Shown here: positions 1 through 6,400 of the stretch, one piece after another
Numbering within the stretch: the first letter of the stretch is position 1
How the letters are laid out: each line of letters opens with the position of its first letter
NCBI GenBank assembly: GCA_947457325.1
Contig: CANGVU010000044.1
Coordinates: 1 to 7,932 of the forward strand
DNA from: Flavobacteriales bacterium
Lineage (GTDB): Bacteria > Bacteroidota > Bacteroidia > Flavobacteriales_D > Sanyastnellaceae
Direction of reading: 5' to 3'
DNA: 7,932 nucleotides
Program-made: the position numbers and the translations under genes
Notes under the pieces: generated by a model
The model's database searches: none
What the model was told of the DNA's origin: nothing
What the model saw: the letters and a program-made list of their open reading frames with translations, nothing else

Positions 1-738
1 CAAGAAGGTTTAACCATGGTCATGGACAAAGGGCTTTCCATCAGACAAGCTGAAGACCTCATCAATTCCTCAGGAGATTATGTGGATTTGGTAAAATTAG
101 GATTTGGCACATCTGCATTCAGTAACTCATTGAAAGAAAAAATCAAGCTTTACCATGATGCTGGAATGAAAGTTTATTTGGGAGGAACATTGTTTGAAGC
201 TTTTGTAGTAAGAAACAAAATTGACGCATACAAAAAGTATGTAAGTGATTTGAATCTAACAACACTTGAAGTTTCCGATGGATCTATCAACATAGCGCAT
301 GACATCAAGTGCGGCTGGATTGCAGATTTGGCCAAAGACTTCACCGTCCTTTCTGAAGTGGGATCCAAAGAAGAAGGAATTTTAATTTCCCCAAGCAAAT
401 GGATTAAAATGATGCAAACGGAATTACAGGCTGGAAGTTGGAAAGTAATTGCGGAAGCAAGAGAGAGTGGTACCGTTGGAATTTACCGACCCAATGGACA
501 AGCTCACGTAATGCTCATCAACCGCATCTTGCAAAAAGTAAAAATGGAAAACATCATTTGGGAAGCCCCTAAAAAAGCCCAACAAGTGTATTTCATCCAG
601 CACATGGGAGCCAATGTTAACCTTGGCAACATCGCAGAAAATGAAGTAATTCCTTTGGAATGCTTAAGAACAGGACTGAGAGGAGACACATTCTTCCAAT
701 TTCTACCAGAAGAGATTGTAACCAAAATGAAACAATAA
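1..738 (+). CDS. Phosphosulfolactate synthase family protein (ComA-type), 5' end outside window
   Basis: The family catalyses addition of sulfite to phosphoenolpyruvate to give (2R)-phospho-3-sulfolactate, the first step of coenzyme M synthesis in methanogens. It is a cytoplasmic TIM-barrel enzyme. The reading frame is open from base 1 (codons for QEGLT precede the ATG at 16), and family members normally begin some 15-20 residues earlier, so the true start is probably upstream and ATG 16 is internal. Counting from that Met, family-like segments are VKLGFGTS (26-33), YLGGTLFE (54-61), EVSDG (85-89), SEVGSKE (113-119), EARESG (147-152), WEAP (182-185) and QHMGANVNLGNI (195-206). The C-terminus looks complete. 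It ends 4 bases before the rhodanese gene. No other coenzyme M gene is visible, and in Bacteroidota the product's fate is uncertain; a link to sulfonate or sulfonolipid metabolism is only a guess. Family assignment is strong, exact reaction less so. Confidence 0.85.
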   Translation, partial: QEGLTMVMDKGLSIRQAEDLINSSGDYVDLVKLGFGTSAFSNSLKEKIKLYHDAGMKVYLGGTLFEAFVVRNKIDAYKKYVSDLNLTTLEVSDGSINIAHDIKCGWIADLAKDFTVLSEVGSKEEGILISPSKWIKMMQTELQAGSWKVIAEARESGTVGIYRPNGQAHVMLINRILQKVKMENIIWEAPKKAQQVYFIQHMGANVNLGNIAENEVIPLECLRTGLRGDTFFQFLPEEIVTKMKQ

Positions 739-742
739 TACC

Positions 743-1057
743 ATGCATATTTCAGCGCAAACATATAAGCAATGGTTGGATGAAGGTAAGCCTCACCAAC
801 TGATTGACATTCGCGAACAATATGAAATAGAAAGTTGCACTTTGAATGGACAGCCCATTGCTATGGCAGATATCTTGGATCAATTGAATGAAATTCAATC
901 AGGAGATGTTGTCATTCATTGCAACAGTGGAAAAAGAAGTGATGCCGTGGTTTTTGCTTTGCGTCAAAAACTTCAGCGCAACAACATTCACTCTTTGGAG
1001 GGCGGAATTCAAAACTTTGTCGGATTATACTTACCAGAACAAAACTGCGCATCATGA
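743..1057 (+). CDS. Single-domain rhodanese-like sulfurtransferase
   Basis: This 104-residue protein is one rhodanese domain with no signal peptide or membrane segment, so it is probably cytoplasmic. Rhodaneses carry sulfane sulfur as a persulfide on an active-site cysteine and pass it to acceptors such as cyanide, thiols or sulfur-carrier proteins. The N-terminal LIDIRE motif (20-25) is present. The active-site loop CNSGKRS (60-66) fits the CxxGxR pattern with catalytic Cys60, and LEGGI (85-89) is the usual C-terminal motif. The segment around PIAMADILDQLNEI resembles the rhodanese domains fused to MoeB/ThiF-like proteins, but here the domain stands alone. The start lies 4 bases after the synthase stop. 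The stop overlaps the DedA start by ATGA, which suggests translational coupling. The adjacent synthase uses sulfite, a product of thiosulfate sulfurtransferase activity, so a functional link is possible but unproven. Confidence 0.88.
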   Translation: MHISAQTYKQWLDEGKPHQLIDIREQYEIESCTLNGQPIAMADILDQLNEIQSGDVVIHCNSGKRSDAVVFALRQKLQRNNIHSLEGGIQNFVGLYLPEQNCAS

Positions 1058-1716
1058 GTGAATTATTGGATATCTTATTGCACATCAATGACCACTTGGA
1101 TGCTTGGCTTCAATTATACGGTAGTTCGTTGTACTTCATTTTGTTCATGATCATCTTTGTAGAGACCGGTTTGGTAATTATGCCCTTCTTACCTGGAGAT
1201 TCATTGCTGTTTGCTGTAGGTGCCATATGTGCTAGAATGGCCGATGACCCCAACCCTGCCATTACGCTATTTCCATTGATTGCTCTGCTTTCCATTGCCG
1301 CAATTGCTGGAGATCACAGCAACTATTTCATTGGAAAATATGCCGGTGCCAAAGTGATAAGATGGAAAATTGGTGGAAAGTCATTGGTAAAGGAAAGTTA
1401 TATAGAAAAAACACAAGCCTTCTTTGATCAGTATGGAACCAAAGCCATCGTTTTGGCTCGTTTTGTACCAATAGTAAGAACCTTTACTCCATTTGTAGCA
1501 GGAGTAGGCAACATGGATTTCAAGAAAAAATTCATGCCCTATGATATCATGGGTGGGATACTTTGGATTTCCTCAATGACCATAGCTGGCTATATTCTAG
1601 GTTCACATGCATGGGTGAAAGATCACTTTGAGGCCGTTGTACTCATCATTGTTTTCCTATCCATATTGCCCATGATTTTGGCCTACATCAAACATTTGAT
1701 GAGGAAATCAAAATGA
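1054..1716 (+). CDS. DedA family (SNARE-associated/VTT) membrane protein
   Basis: DedA proteins are inner-membrane transporters. Members such as UptA have been implicated in moving undecaprenyl phosphate back across the membrane for reuse in cell-envelope polymer synthesis; others affect membrane potential and drug resistance. This 220-residue protein has the usual family length. The signature ETG (37-39) followed by PGDSLLF (47-53) is present, as are GDHSNYFIG (86-94) and the block ARFVPIVRTFTPFVAG (135-150). Glu37, Asp49, Arg136 and Arg142 match the charged residues known to matter in the family. Hydrophobic helices occur around 25-45, 72-86, 165-183 and 194-212. The gene overlaps both neighbours by 4 bases (ATGA), consistent with coupled translation. 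Its place beside a polysaccharide module suggests lipid-carrier recycling, but the substrate cannot be read from sequence. Confidence 0.92.
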   Translation: MSELLDILLHINDHLDAWLQLYGSSLYFILFMIIFVETGLVIMPFLPGDSLLFAVGAICARMADDPNPAITLFPLIALLSIAAIAGDHSNYFIGKYAGAKVIRWKIGGKSLVKESYIEKTQAFFDQYGTKAIVLARFVPIVRTFTPFVAGVGNMDFKKKFMPYDIMGGILWISSMTIAGYILGSHAWVKDHFEAVVLIIVFLSILPMILAYIKHLMRKSK

Positions 1717-2453
1717 TTTTGAAATTTGGCTTGTTGGGGAAATCGCTGGATCACAGCTTTTCACCTGAATACTTTCTCCATAAATTTCAATCCCTACAAG
1801 TTCCTCATAGCTATGAAAAGATAGAGTTAGATGACCTAAAGGACATCAGAAATATCATACAACAAAAATCGTTGAATGGTTTCAATGTCACCATTCCATA
1901 CAAGGAGGACATCATTCCATATTTGGATGAACTCACTACTGAGGCCCAGGCTGTAGGCGCTGTCAATTGTGTTGTCATTGAAAACAACCATTGGATTGGA
2001 CACAACACAGACATCGGAGGTTTTGAAAAAAGCATATTGCCTTTTTTAGAAAACCACTACCCTAGGGCATTGATTGTAGGCACTGGAGGAGCATCCAAGG
2101 CCATTGCCTATGTTCTAGAAAGCAAGGGAATTAATGTTTTTTATTTAACCCGAACCCCCCATCAAAAGAACCACTTGGGCTACAAAGACATCGACATTAA
2201 TAGCATGGTTCATTTTCCATTAATCGTGCAATGCTCACCACTTGGAACATGGCCTGACATAAATGCCTTACCAGACCTTCCTTACGATGGATTAACGCCT
2301 CAACATTACCTTTTTGATTTGATTTACAATCCTGCAGAAACAGCTTTTTTAAAGAAGGGAATTGAAAAAGGAAGCCAAGTACAAAATGGCCAGCGCATGT
2401 TAGAGATTCAAGCCGATTTATCTTGGGATTTTTGGAAACAAAAGTTGACTTAA
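1713..2453 (+). CDS. aroE: Shikimate dehydrogenase AroE
   Basis: AroE reduces 3-dehydroshikimate to shikimate with NADPH in the cytoplasm, the fourth step of the pathway to chorismate and aromatic amino acids. The shikimate-binding HSFSP motif (14-18, with Ser15 and Ser17), NVTIPYK ending in catalytic Lys64, AVNC with Asn85, and NTDIGGF with catalytic Asp100 are all present. The glycine-rich nucleotide loop GTGGASKA is at 123-130. LTRT (145-148) follows the next strand, where NADP-preferring members carry an arginine. NPAET (206-210) and NGQRMLEIQ (225-233, including conserved Gln233) complete the C-terminal signature. At 246 residues it is shorter than the roughly 270 of E. coli AroE, yet every motif is present. 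The ATG overlaps the DedA stop by 4 bases. It is a housekeeping gene and marks the left border of the polysaccharide module. Confidence 0.97.
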   Translation: MILKFGLLGKSLDHSFSPEYFLHKFQSLQVPHSYEKIELDDLKDIRNIIQQKSLNGFNVTIPYKEDIIPYLDELTTEAQAVGAVNCVVIENNHWIGHNTDIGGFEKSILPFLENHYPRALIVGTGGASKAIAYVLESKGINVFYLTRTPHQKNHLGYKDIDINSMVHFPLIVQCSPLGTWPDINALPDLPYDGLTPQHYLFDLIYNPAETAFLKKGIEKGSQVQNGQRMLEIQADLSWDFWKQKLT

Positions 2454-2474
2454 TTTTACCTAAAATTTTTTCTA

Positions 2475-3722
2475 TTGTTTGCAAGCATCACCAATAAAAT
2501 CAAAGAGTTAAAACTGGGGCAAAGTGCACTACTTGCTGGATCAGCGGGCATAGGTCAAGCCATATCTTATTTGTTCATGCCCATTTTGTCAAGGGTATTT
2601 ACTACAGAGGACTATTCGGTTTTTTCACTTTTCTATGCTTGGATTGTCCCACTTGCTGTTTTCTCAACGTTTAGAATAGAGTTTGCCATTCCGCATCAAC
2701 ACAGCACAGAAAAAAGATTTAAAACTGCTTTCACAGCAATTAAGAGTTCTGTCATCATCACTCTTTTTATTTCACTCCTTGCTTTCTTGGGATGGACTAC
2801 CGGATGGGTTCAAAATTCCAGTATTTTAATGTGGATTCCATTGGGCGTATTATCTGTCAGCATTCCACAAATTTTGTACTTCCTGAGCACCAGAGAAAAT
2901 CAGTACCGCAAAAGTGGATTGTACAGAATCATCAATAATCTAGTTCTGCAATCAGCCTCTGCTATTCTTGGTTGGATGCTGTGGGGAAGTACAGGATTGA
3001 TCGTTGGAATGCTCATTGGTCAATTGGCAGGGGCCCTAACTTTGATTGTAGGAAATGGAAAGAGTCTTTACCTCCATGCTGAAAAAGAAAATTGGATTGA
3101 CTCATTAAAAGAATTCAAGTCCTATATCTTTTATAGCACGCCGCAAGGATTAATAGAAACATTACAATTGAGTGGAACCATCTTCATCATTTACGCGCTT
3201 TTTGATGAGCCCTATCCGGGACTATTCTATCTCTGTTGGCGCATCCTACAATCCCCCATCACTCTCATTAGCAATACCATTTTTGTTGTACATTATAACA
3301 ATGCTTCTCAGCTGCATAGTCAACAAAAAGACTACCAATGGTTGATTACAAAAACGGCTAAATTACTTTTTATAGCTGGTGGTTGTATTGGGGCCGTTTT
3401 GTTCCTTTTTGGGCCTCCATTGTTTGCTTTTTTCTTAGGAGAGCCTTGGAGAGAGGCCGGTGAAATTGCCAGAATACTATCCCCTTGGTTTGTTTTTCAA
3501 TTTGCAGTAACACCATTTTCCTTTGTTGCCATTTTGGAAAACAAACAGAAAACAGCGTTCTTCATATCCTTAATAGACATTATGCTCAAAGGAATCAGTC
3601 TAGTGATAGGAAGCTTTTTTCAATCTATTAGCATTGGACTGGTCCTGTACTCTGCAAGTGGCACTTTGATTCTGTTATTCACCTACTTCTGGTATTTAAA
3701 ACAATCAAAAAAGGACTTTTAA
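2475..3722 (+). CDS. wzx: Wzx-like polysaccharide flippase (oligosaccharide flippase family)
   Basis: This 415-residue integral membrane protein is likely to flip polyprenyl-linked oligosaccharide from the cytoplasmic to the periplasmic face of the inner membrane. It has about 12 hydrophobic segments spread over the length. The N-terminal signature runs from AGSAGIGQ (21-28) through MPILSRVFTTEDY (35-47) to RIEFAIPH (67-74). A second typical segment is FLGEPWREAGEIARILSP (320-337). The start must be non-ATG: the aroE stop at 2451-2453 is in the same frame, and the only initiation codon between it and the conserved N-terminus is TTG at 2475; the first ATG would remove 34 residues. No Shine-Dalgarno sequence is visible. 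It follows aroE by 21 bases. The family is clear but the transported glycan is not predictable. A second related flippase starts at 7662. Confidence 0.88.
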   Translation: MFASITNKIKELKLGQSALLAGSAGIGQAISYLFMPILSRVFTTEDYSVFSLFYAWIVPLAVFSTFRIEFAIPHQHSTEKRFKTAFTAIKSSVIITLFISLLAFLGWTTGWVQNSSILMWIPLGVLSVSIPQILYFLSTRENQYRKSGLYRIINNLVLQSASAILGWMLWGSTGLIVGMLIGQLAGALTLIVGNGKSLYLHAEKENWIDSLKEFKSYIFYSTPQGLIETLQLSGTIFIIYALFDEPYPGLFYLCWRILQSPITLISNTIFVVHYNNASQLHSQQKDYQWLITKTAKLLFIAGGCIGAVLFLFGPPLFAFFLGEPWREAGEIARILSPWFVFQFAVTPFSFVAILENKQKTAFFISLIDIMLKGISLVIGSFFQSISIGLVLYSASGTLILLFTYFWYLKQSKKDF

Positions 3723-3791
3723 TAAGCTTTTAAAAGTAACCTCAAGGTCTATCTGTCGTTTACTAATTTAACAGCACAGAAAACCAACTCT
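3723..3791 (+). other. Intergenic spacer between flippase and polymerase genes
   Basis: This is the longest gap between genes in the window, 69 bases and AT-rich. A second in-frame TAA lies immediately after the flippase stop. A 10-base palindrome CTTTTAAAAG (3727-3736) and a tiny ACCT/AGGT inverted repeat (3739-3748) are present, but there is no GC-rich stem followed by a T-run, so no intrinsic terminator is supported. TAATTTAA (3764-3771) only loosely resembles the Bacteroidota -7 element TAnnTTTG. The stretch may hold an internal promoter or mRNA structure, but none can be demonstrated. Confidence 0.4.
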
Positions 3792-5435
3792 TTGAATACA
3801 CTTATCCTAATATCCCTATCCTTGCTGTCCATTGTCATATGGAAAATGCAACATCATATATGGCGGAAAAGCCCCAACATTGTTTTCCCCATTTTCATAG
3901 GTATTTTTTACTATTGGTCATTGGCCGGGTCATGGCTATTTGTATTTGATCAAACTACGCATCTTGGTGAGAAAATTGGAATACACTACCACTATTTACT
4001 GGAAAAAATGTTCATGGTTCATTTGGACATTGACTATCTCATCAGCGTTTGGATCATTGGGGGATTCATTATTTGTCTTCAAGTAGTTCTGCTATTCCTT
4101 ATCGCAAAAATTCCAGTTGAGAAGGAAAAGTCTTCAATTGCTCAATCCAAAGGCGAAAATTTCTTTTCCATCCTTGCATTGCTCTTTTTACTCATCTCGA
4201 TATTGATCGTATTTGACGTAATTGCCTATTCGCTCATCCTTAACGAATCTGTTTACCTCAACATTCGTTCTCCTCATGTTCCTTACTACTCGCTCCATCA
4301 GTTGTCTTGTTGGATCATGATGGTCTGTTTGACCATACCATTGGCAACCGCATTGAGAAATAGAATCAAGAACAAACAAAAATTTTCACTCTCCATTTTC
4401 TATTGGGTTGTATTTGCGCTAGGACAATTCTATCTCATCTTCATTGGGTCAAGGCATGAGGCATTTATCTGTGGATTAACTACCATCTTATACATTTCTT
4501 ACCCGCACCAAAAAATGCGGGATCAATGGCGAATTTATGTGCTTGTGGTGGCAACTTGGGTGATTATTCTTTTTATGAATGATCCCTTCAGAAGTCTCTC
4601 ACCAGTTGTAGGAAAATCATTAGGTTTGACAGTCGCTGTAAGTTCATACGAAAATGTGAGAGACGCATCGATTTTCAGCGAGGAAAGAACATTCATTGGA
4701 CATCACAATTCCCAATTGAGTAATGACATCATCCAACGAAAAAATGCGAGAGATACCACATTTGTCATCAATCAAGACACCATAACCCTCAAGATAAAAG
4801 ATTTTGAACAACAACGCAAAGCAGATCAAGAGTTCATTGTTTATGAAGGTAAAAAATACAAAGTCCCCAATCCACATATTTCAAAAGCCTACCAGCAAAG
4901 CAGCATTGGAGAAAAACTTTTCAGGGCGTTCACAGGGATTCTGTTTAGCAATGAGCTATTTGCTGGACATTTCTCCATGTACGGTGTAATCCATTACAAC
5001 GTACCTATTCATTTCGGAATTAGCTTCAAAAATTTACTTTATTCTTTCATTCCATCTGCTATTCGCAAAGAAAGGCCGCAAGATGTTTATGGCTATTACG
5101 CTGAGCAGCTCAACTTGCCAAAAGACCAAGGCTTCACCATCAACCACATTACAGCATGGTATATCAATTTTGGGCTGTTCGGAATATTGATTGGGTCAAT
5201 GTTCATTGGGTTGATGCTGATGAGTCCAATGCTCATTGGTCATGTGGTATGGAAACACCTACCTCAAAATTCACATCTCTTCATAATGTGTATGATTACC
5301 TGTTTTGGAGCCATGTTGGTGCGTTCAGGTCCCGAGGGGTTAAAGTCCATTTTGTATGAAGCCATAATCATTCCGATGGGACTCATTTGGAGTTATCCTT
5401 TGATACAAAATTTATGGAATAAAATTAAGTCATGA
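3792..5435 (+). CDS. Wzy-like polysaccharide polymerase (multi-spanning membrane protein)
   Basis: This 547-residue protein has roughly 10-12 hydrophobic helices and looks like an oligosaccharide repeat-unit polymerase, which joins lipid-linked repeat units at the periplasmic face. Supporting signs are IFIGSRHEAFI (217-227), a common Wzy-type pattern, and the C-terminal segment from IPSAIRKERPQDVYGYYAEQ (420-439) to NHITAWYINFGLFG (451-464), which resembles other polymerases. Between the helix at 247-262 and FRAFTGILF (378-386) lies a long, polar, charged stretch (about 285-375). This is unusual for the family and probably forms an extra periplasmic domain. The start is taken as TTG 3792, because hydrophobic residues 3-17 would be lost at the first ATG (residue 19). 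A rarer start further upstream cannot be excluded, since the frame is open back to TAA 3723. The stop overlaps the next gene by ATGA. Polymerase function is inferred from topology and context; sequence similarity alone is weak. Confidence 0.68.
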   Translation: MNTLILISLSLLSIVIWKMQHHIWRKSPNIVFPIFIGIFYYWSLAGSWLFVFDQTTHLGEKIGIHYHYLLEKMFMVHLDIDYLISVWIIGGFIICLQVVLLFLIAKIPVEKEKSSIAQSKGENFFSILALLFLLISILIVFDVIAYSLILNESVYLNIRSPHVPYYSLHQLSCWIMMVCLTIPLATALRNRIKNKQKFSLSIFYWVVFALGQFYLIFIGSRHEAFICGLTTILYISYPHQKMRDQWRIYVLVVATWVIILFMNDPFRSLSPVVGKSLGLTVAVSSYENVRDASIFSEERTFIGHHNSQLSNDIIQRKNARDTTFVINQDTITLKIKDFEQQRKADQEFIVYEGKKYKVPNPHISKAYQQSSIGEKLFRAFTGILFSNELFAGHFSMYGVIHYNVPIHFGISFKNLLYSFIPSAIRKERPQDVYGYYAEQLNLPKDQGFTINHITAWYINFGLFGILIGSMFIGLMLMSPMLIGHVVWKHLPQNSHLFIMCMITCFGAMLVRSGPEGLKSILYEAIIIPMGLIWSYPLIQNLWNKIKS

Positions 5436-6394
5436 AAATACTTCACATCATTCCATATCACCCCTCGCCATCAGCATTCGTCTTTGCCAAAAGACAAGTC
5501 CAAGATCTGATTCTAGAGGGGCATGAATGTGAAACTTTCTATTTCAACACCAAGATATCTCCGATACTTTTTTTGAGGCAATTGATTAGCTACAAAAAGA
5601 AAATCAACACATTCCAACCCGATATTATTCATGCCCATTACGGAACATATACGGCCTACTTTTCCAGTTCATTTCATAACTATCCGTTGATTATCACCTT
5701 TCAAGGAAGTGACATCAACCATACCACTGATGTACATCCCTGGCGAGAAAAAATGGGGAAATGGATGAGCAAAAGAGCCGCTCAACGCGCCAATGGAATC
5801 ATTTGTGTGAGTCAAAAAATATTTGACCTGCTACCGTTGGGAAAAGAAAAAGCACGCATCATACCCTGTGGAATTGACGTACGCATTTTTAAACCAATGG
5901 ACCGTGAAGAGTGCAAAAAAAAATTAAACATATCATCCACTTCAAGGTATATATTTTTCAATGCCAACAATCCAGTTGTCAAAAGACTTGATATCGCACA
6001 AGCAGTTGTAAAAGAACTGTCTGCTACATATCAAGTTGAATTGTTATCGCTCAATGGGAATGTTCATCCAGATGAAATTCCAGTATACCTCAATGCATGC
6101 GATGCGCTATTGTTATGTTCTGATAGTGAAGGCAGTCCGATGGTTATAAAAGAAGCTTTAGCATGCCAAATCCCCATTGTCAGCGTTGCTGTCGGTGATG
6201 TCTCAGACCGAATAGCCGATGTTGACAATTGTTTCTTAGTGCAACAAAATACCGTTGAAATTGCGAGCAAACTGAATTACATATTTGAACATCCAAATAT
6301 GCGTACATCAGGAAGAGAGAAATTAGCGAAAGACCATTTGGATTCTGTTACAGTTATTGGTCAAATCATTCAAGTATATAGTAGCTGCAAATAA
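5432..6394 (+). CDS. GT4-type (GT-B fold) glycosyltransferase
   Basis: This 320-residue cytoplasmic enzyme probably transfers a sugar from a nucleotide-sugar donor to the lipid-linked oligosaccharide, with retention of anomeric configuration as known for GT4. N-terminal features are MKILHIIPYHPSP (1-13), DIIHAHYG (64-71) and FQGSD (90-94). The linker carries IPCGID (144-149), and Lys184-Arg185 fits the phosphate-binding position. The C-terminal EX7E motif is Glu233 and Glu241 within SEGSPMVIKEA. There is no signal peptide or transmembrane helix. It is shorter than the usual 350-400 residues but has both Rossmann domains. Its ATG overlaps the polymerase stop (ATGA), so the two are probably coupled in translation. 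A run of nine A (5915-5923) encodes three lysines and could be a slippage site. Donor and acceptor cannot be told from the sequence. It is the only glycosyltransferase in the window. Confidence 0.92.
   Translation: MKILHIIPYHPSPSAFVFAKRQVQDLILEGHECETFYFNTKISPILFLRQLISYKKKINTFQPDIIHAHYGTYTAYFSSSFHNYPLIITFQGSDINHTTDVHPWREKMGKWMSKRAAQRANGIICVSQKIFDLLPLGKEKARIIPCGIDVRIFKPMDREECKKKLNISSTSRYIFFNANNPVVKRLDIAQAVVKELSATYQVELLSLNGNVHPDEIPVYLNACDALLLCSDSEGSPMVIKEALACQIPIVSVAVGDVSDRIADVDNCFLVQQNTVEIASKLNYIFEHPNMRTSGREKLAKDHLDSVTVIGQIIQVYSSCK
5915..5923 (+). repeat. A9 homopolymer tract inside the glycosyltransferase gene
   Basis: Nine consecutive A residues encode Lys162-164 of the glycosyltransferase. 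It is the longest mononucleotide run I found in the window. Runs of this length can slip during replication or transcription and shift the frame. In this copy the gene is intact. A role in on/off switching is only a possibility. Confidence 0.5.
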
Positions 6395-6400
6395 TCAAAG

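Noticed and set aside
16..18. ATG 16 as the true start of the phosphosulfolactate synthase gene
   Set aside because: The frame is open to base 1, and the residues before this Met (QEGLT) fit the conserved region preceding MVMDKG in the family, so the gene most likely begins upstream of the window.
504..764. Reverse-strand open frame of 86 codons opposite the synthase gene
   Set aside because: It lies wholly opposite well-supported coding sequence, its translation has no family features, and it has no plausible start context. The other reverse-strand frames, including the 104-codon one at 7112-7426, fail for the same reasons.
2430..2458. Possible Bacteroidota promoter: TTTG near 2431-2434 and TAATTTTA at 2451-2458 upstream of the first flippase
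   Set aside because: The -7 element lacks the final G of TAnnTTTG and the spacer is short. Such near matches are expected by chance in AT-rich DNA.
3727..3748. Palindrome CTTTTAAAAG and small ACCT/AGGT inverted repeat after the first flippase as a terminator
   Set aside because: The palindrome has no loop and only one G-C pair at each end, the second stem has four pairs, and no T-run follows. It does not support an intrinsic terminator.
3008..5242. 15-base exact repeat AATGCTCATTGGTCA at 3008-3022 and 5228-5242
   Set aside because: Both copies encode MLIG within membrane helices of different proteins, with no flanking similarity. Shared codon preference for similar hydrophobic residues explains it.
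4804..5359. Forward-strand frames of 61 and 67 codons inside the polymerase-like gene, considered as a frameshifted or nested gene
   Set aside because: The main frame is continuous and membrane-like across the region. The alternative translations show no domain or hydrophobic pattern.
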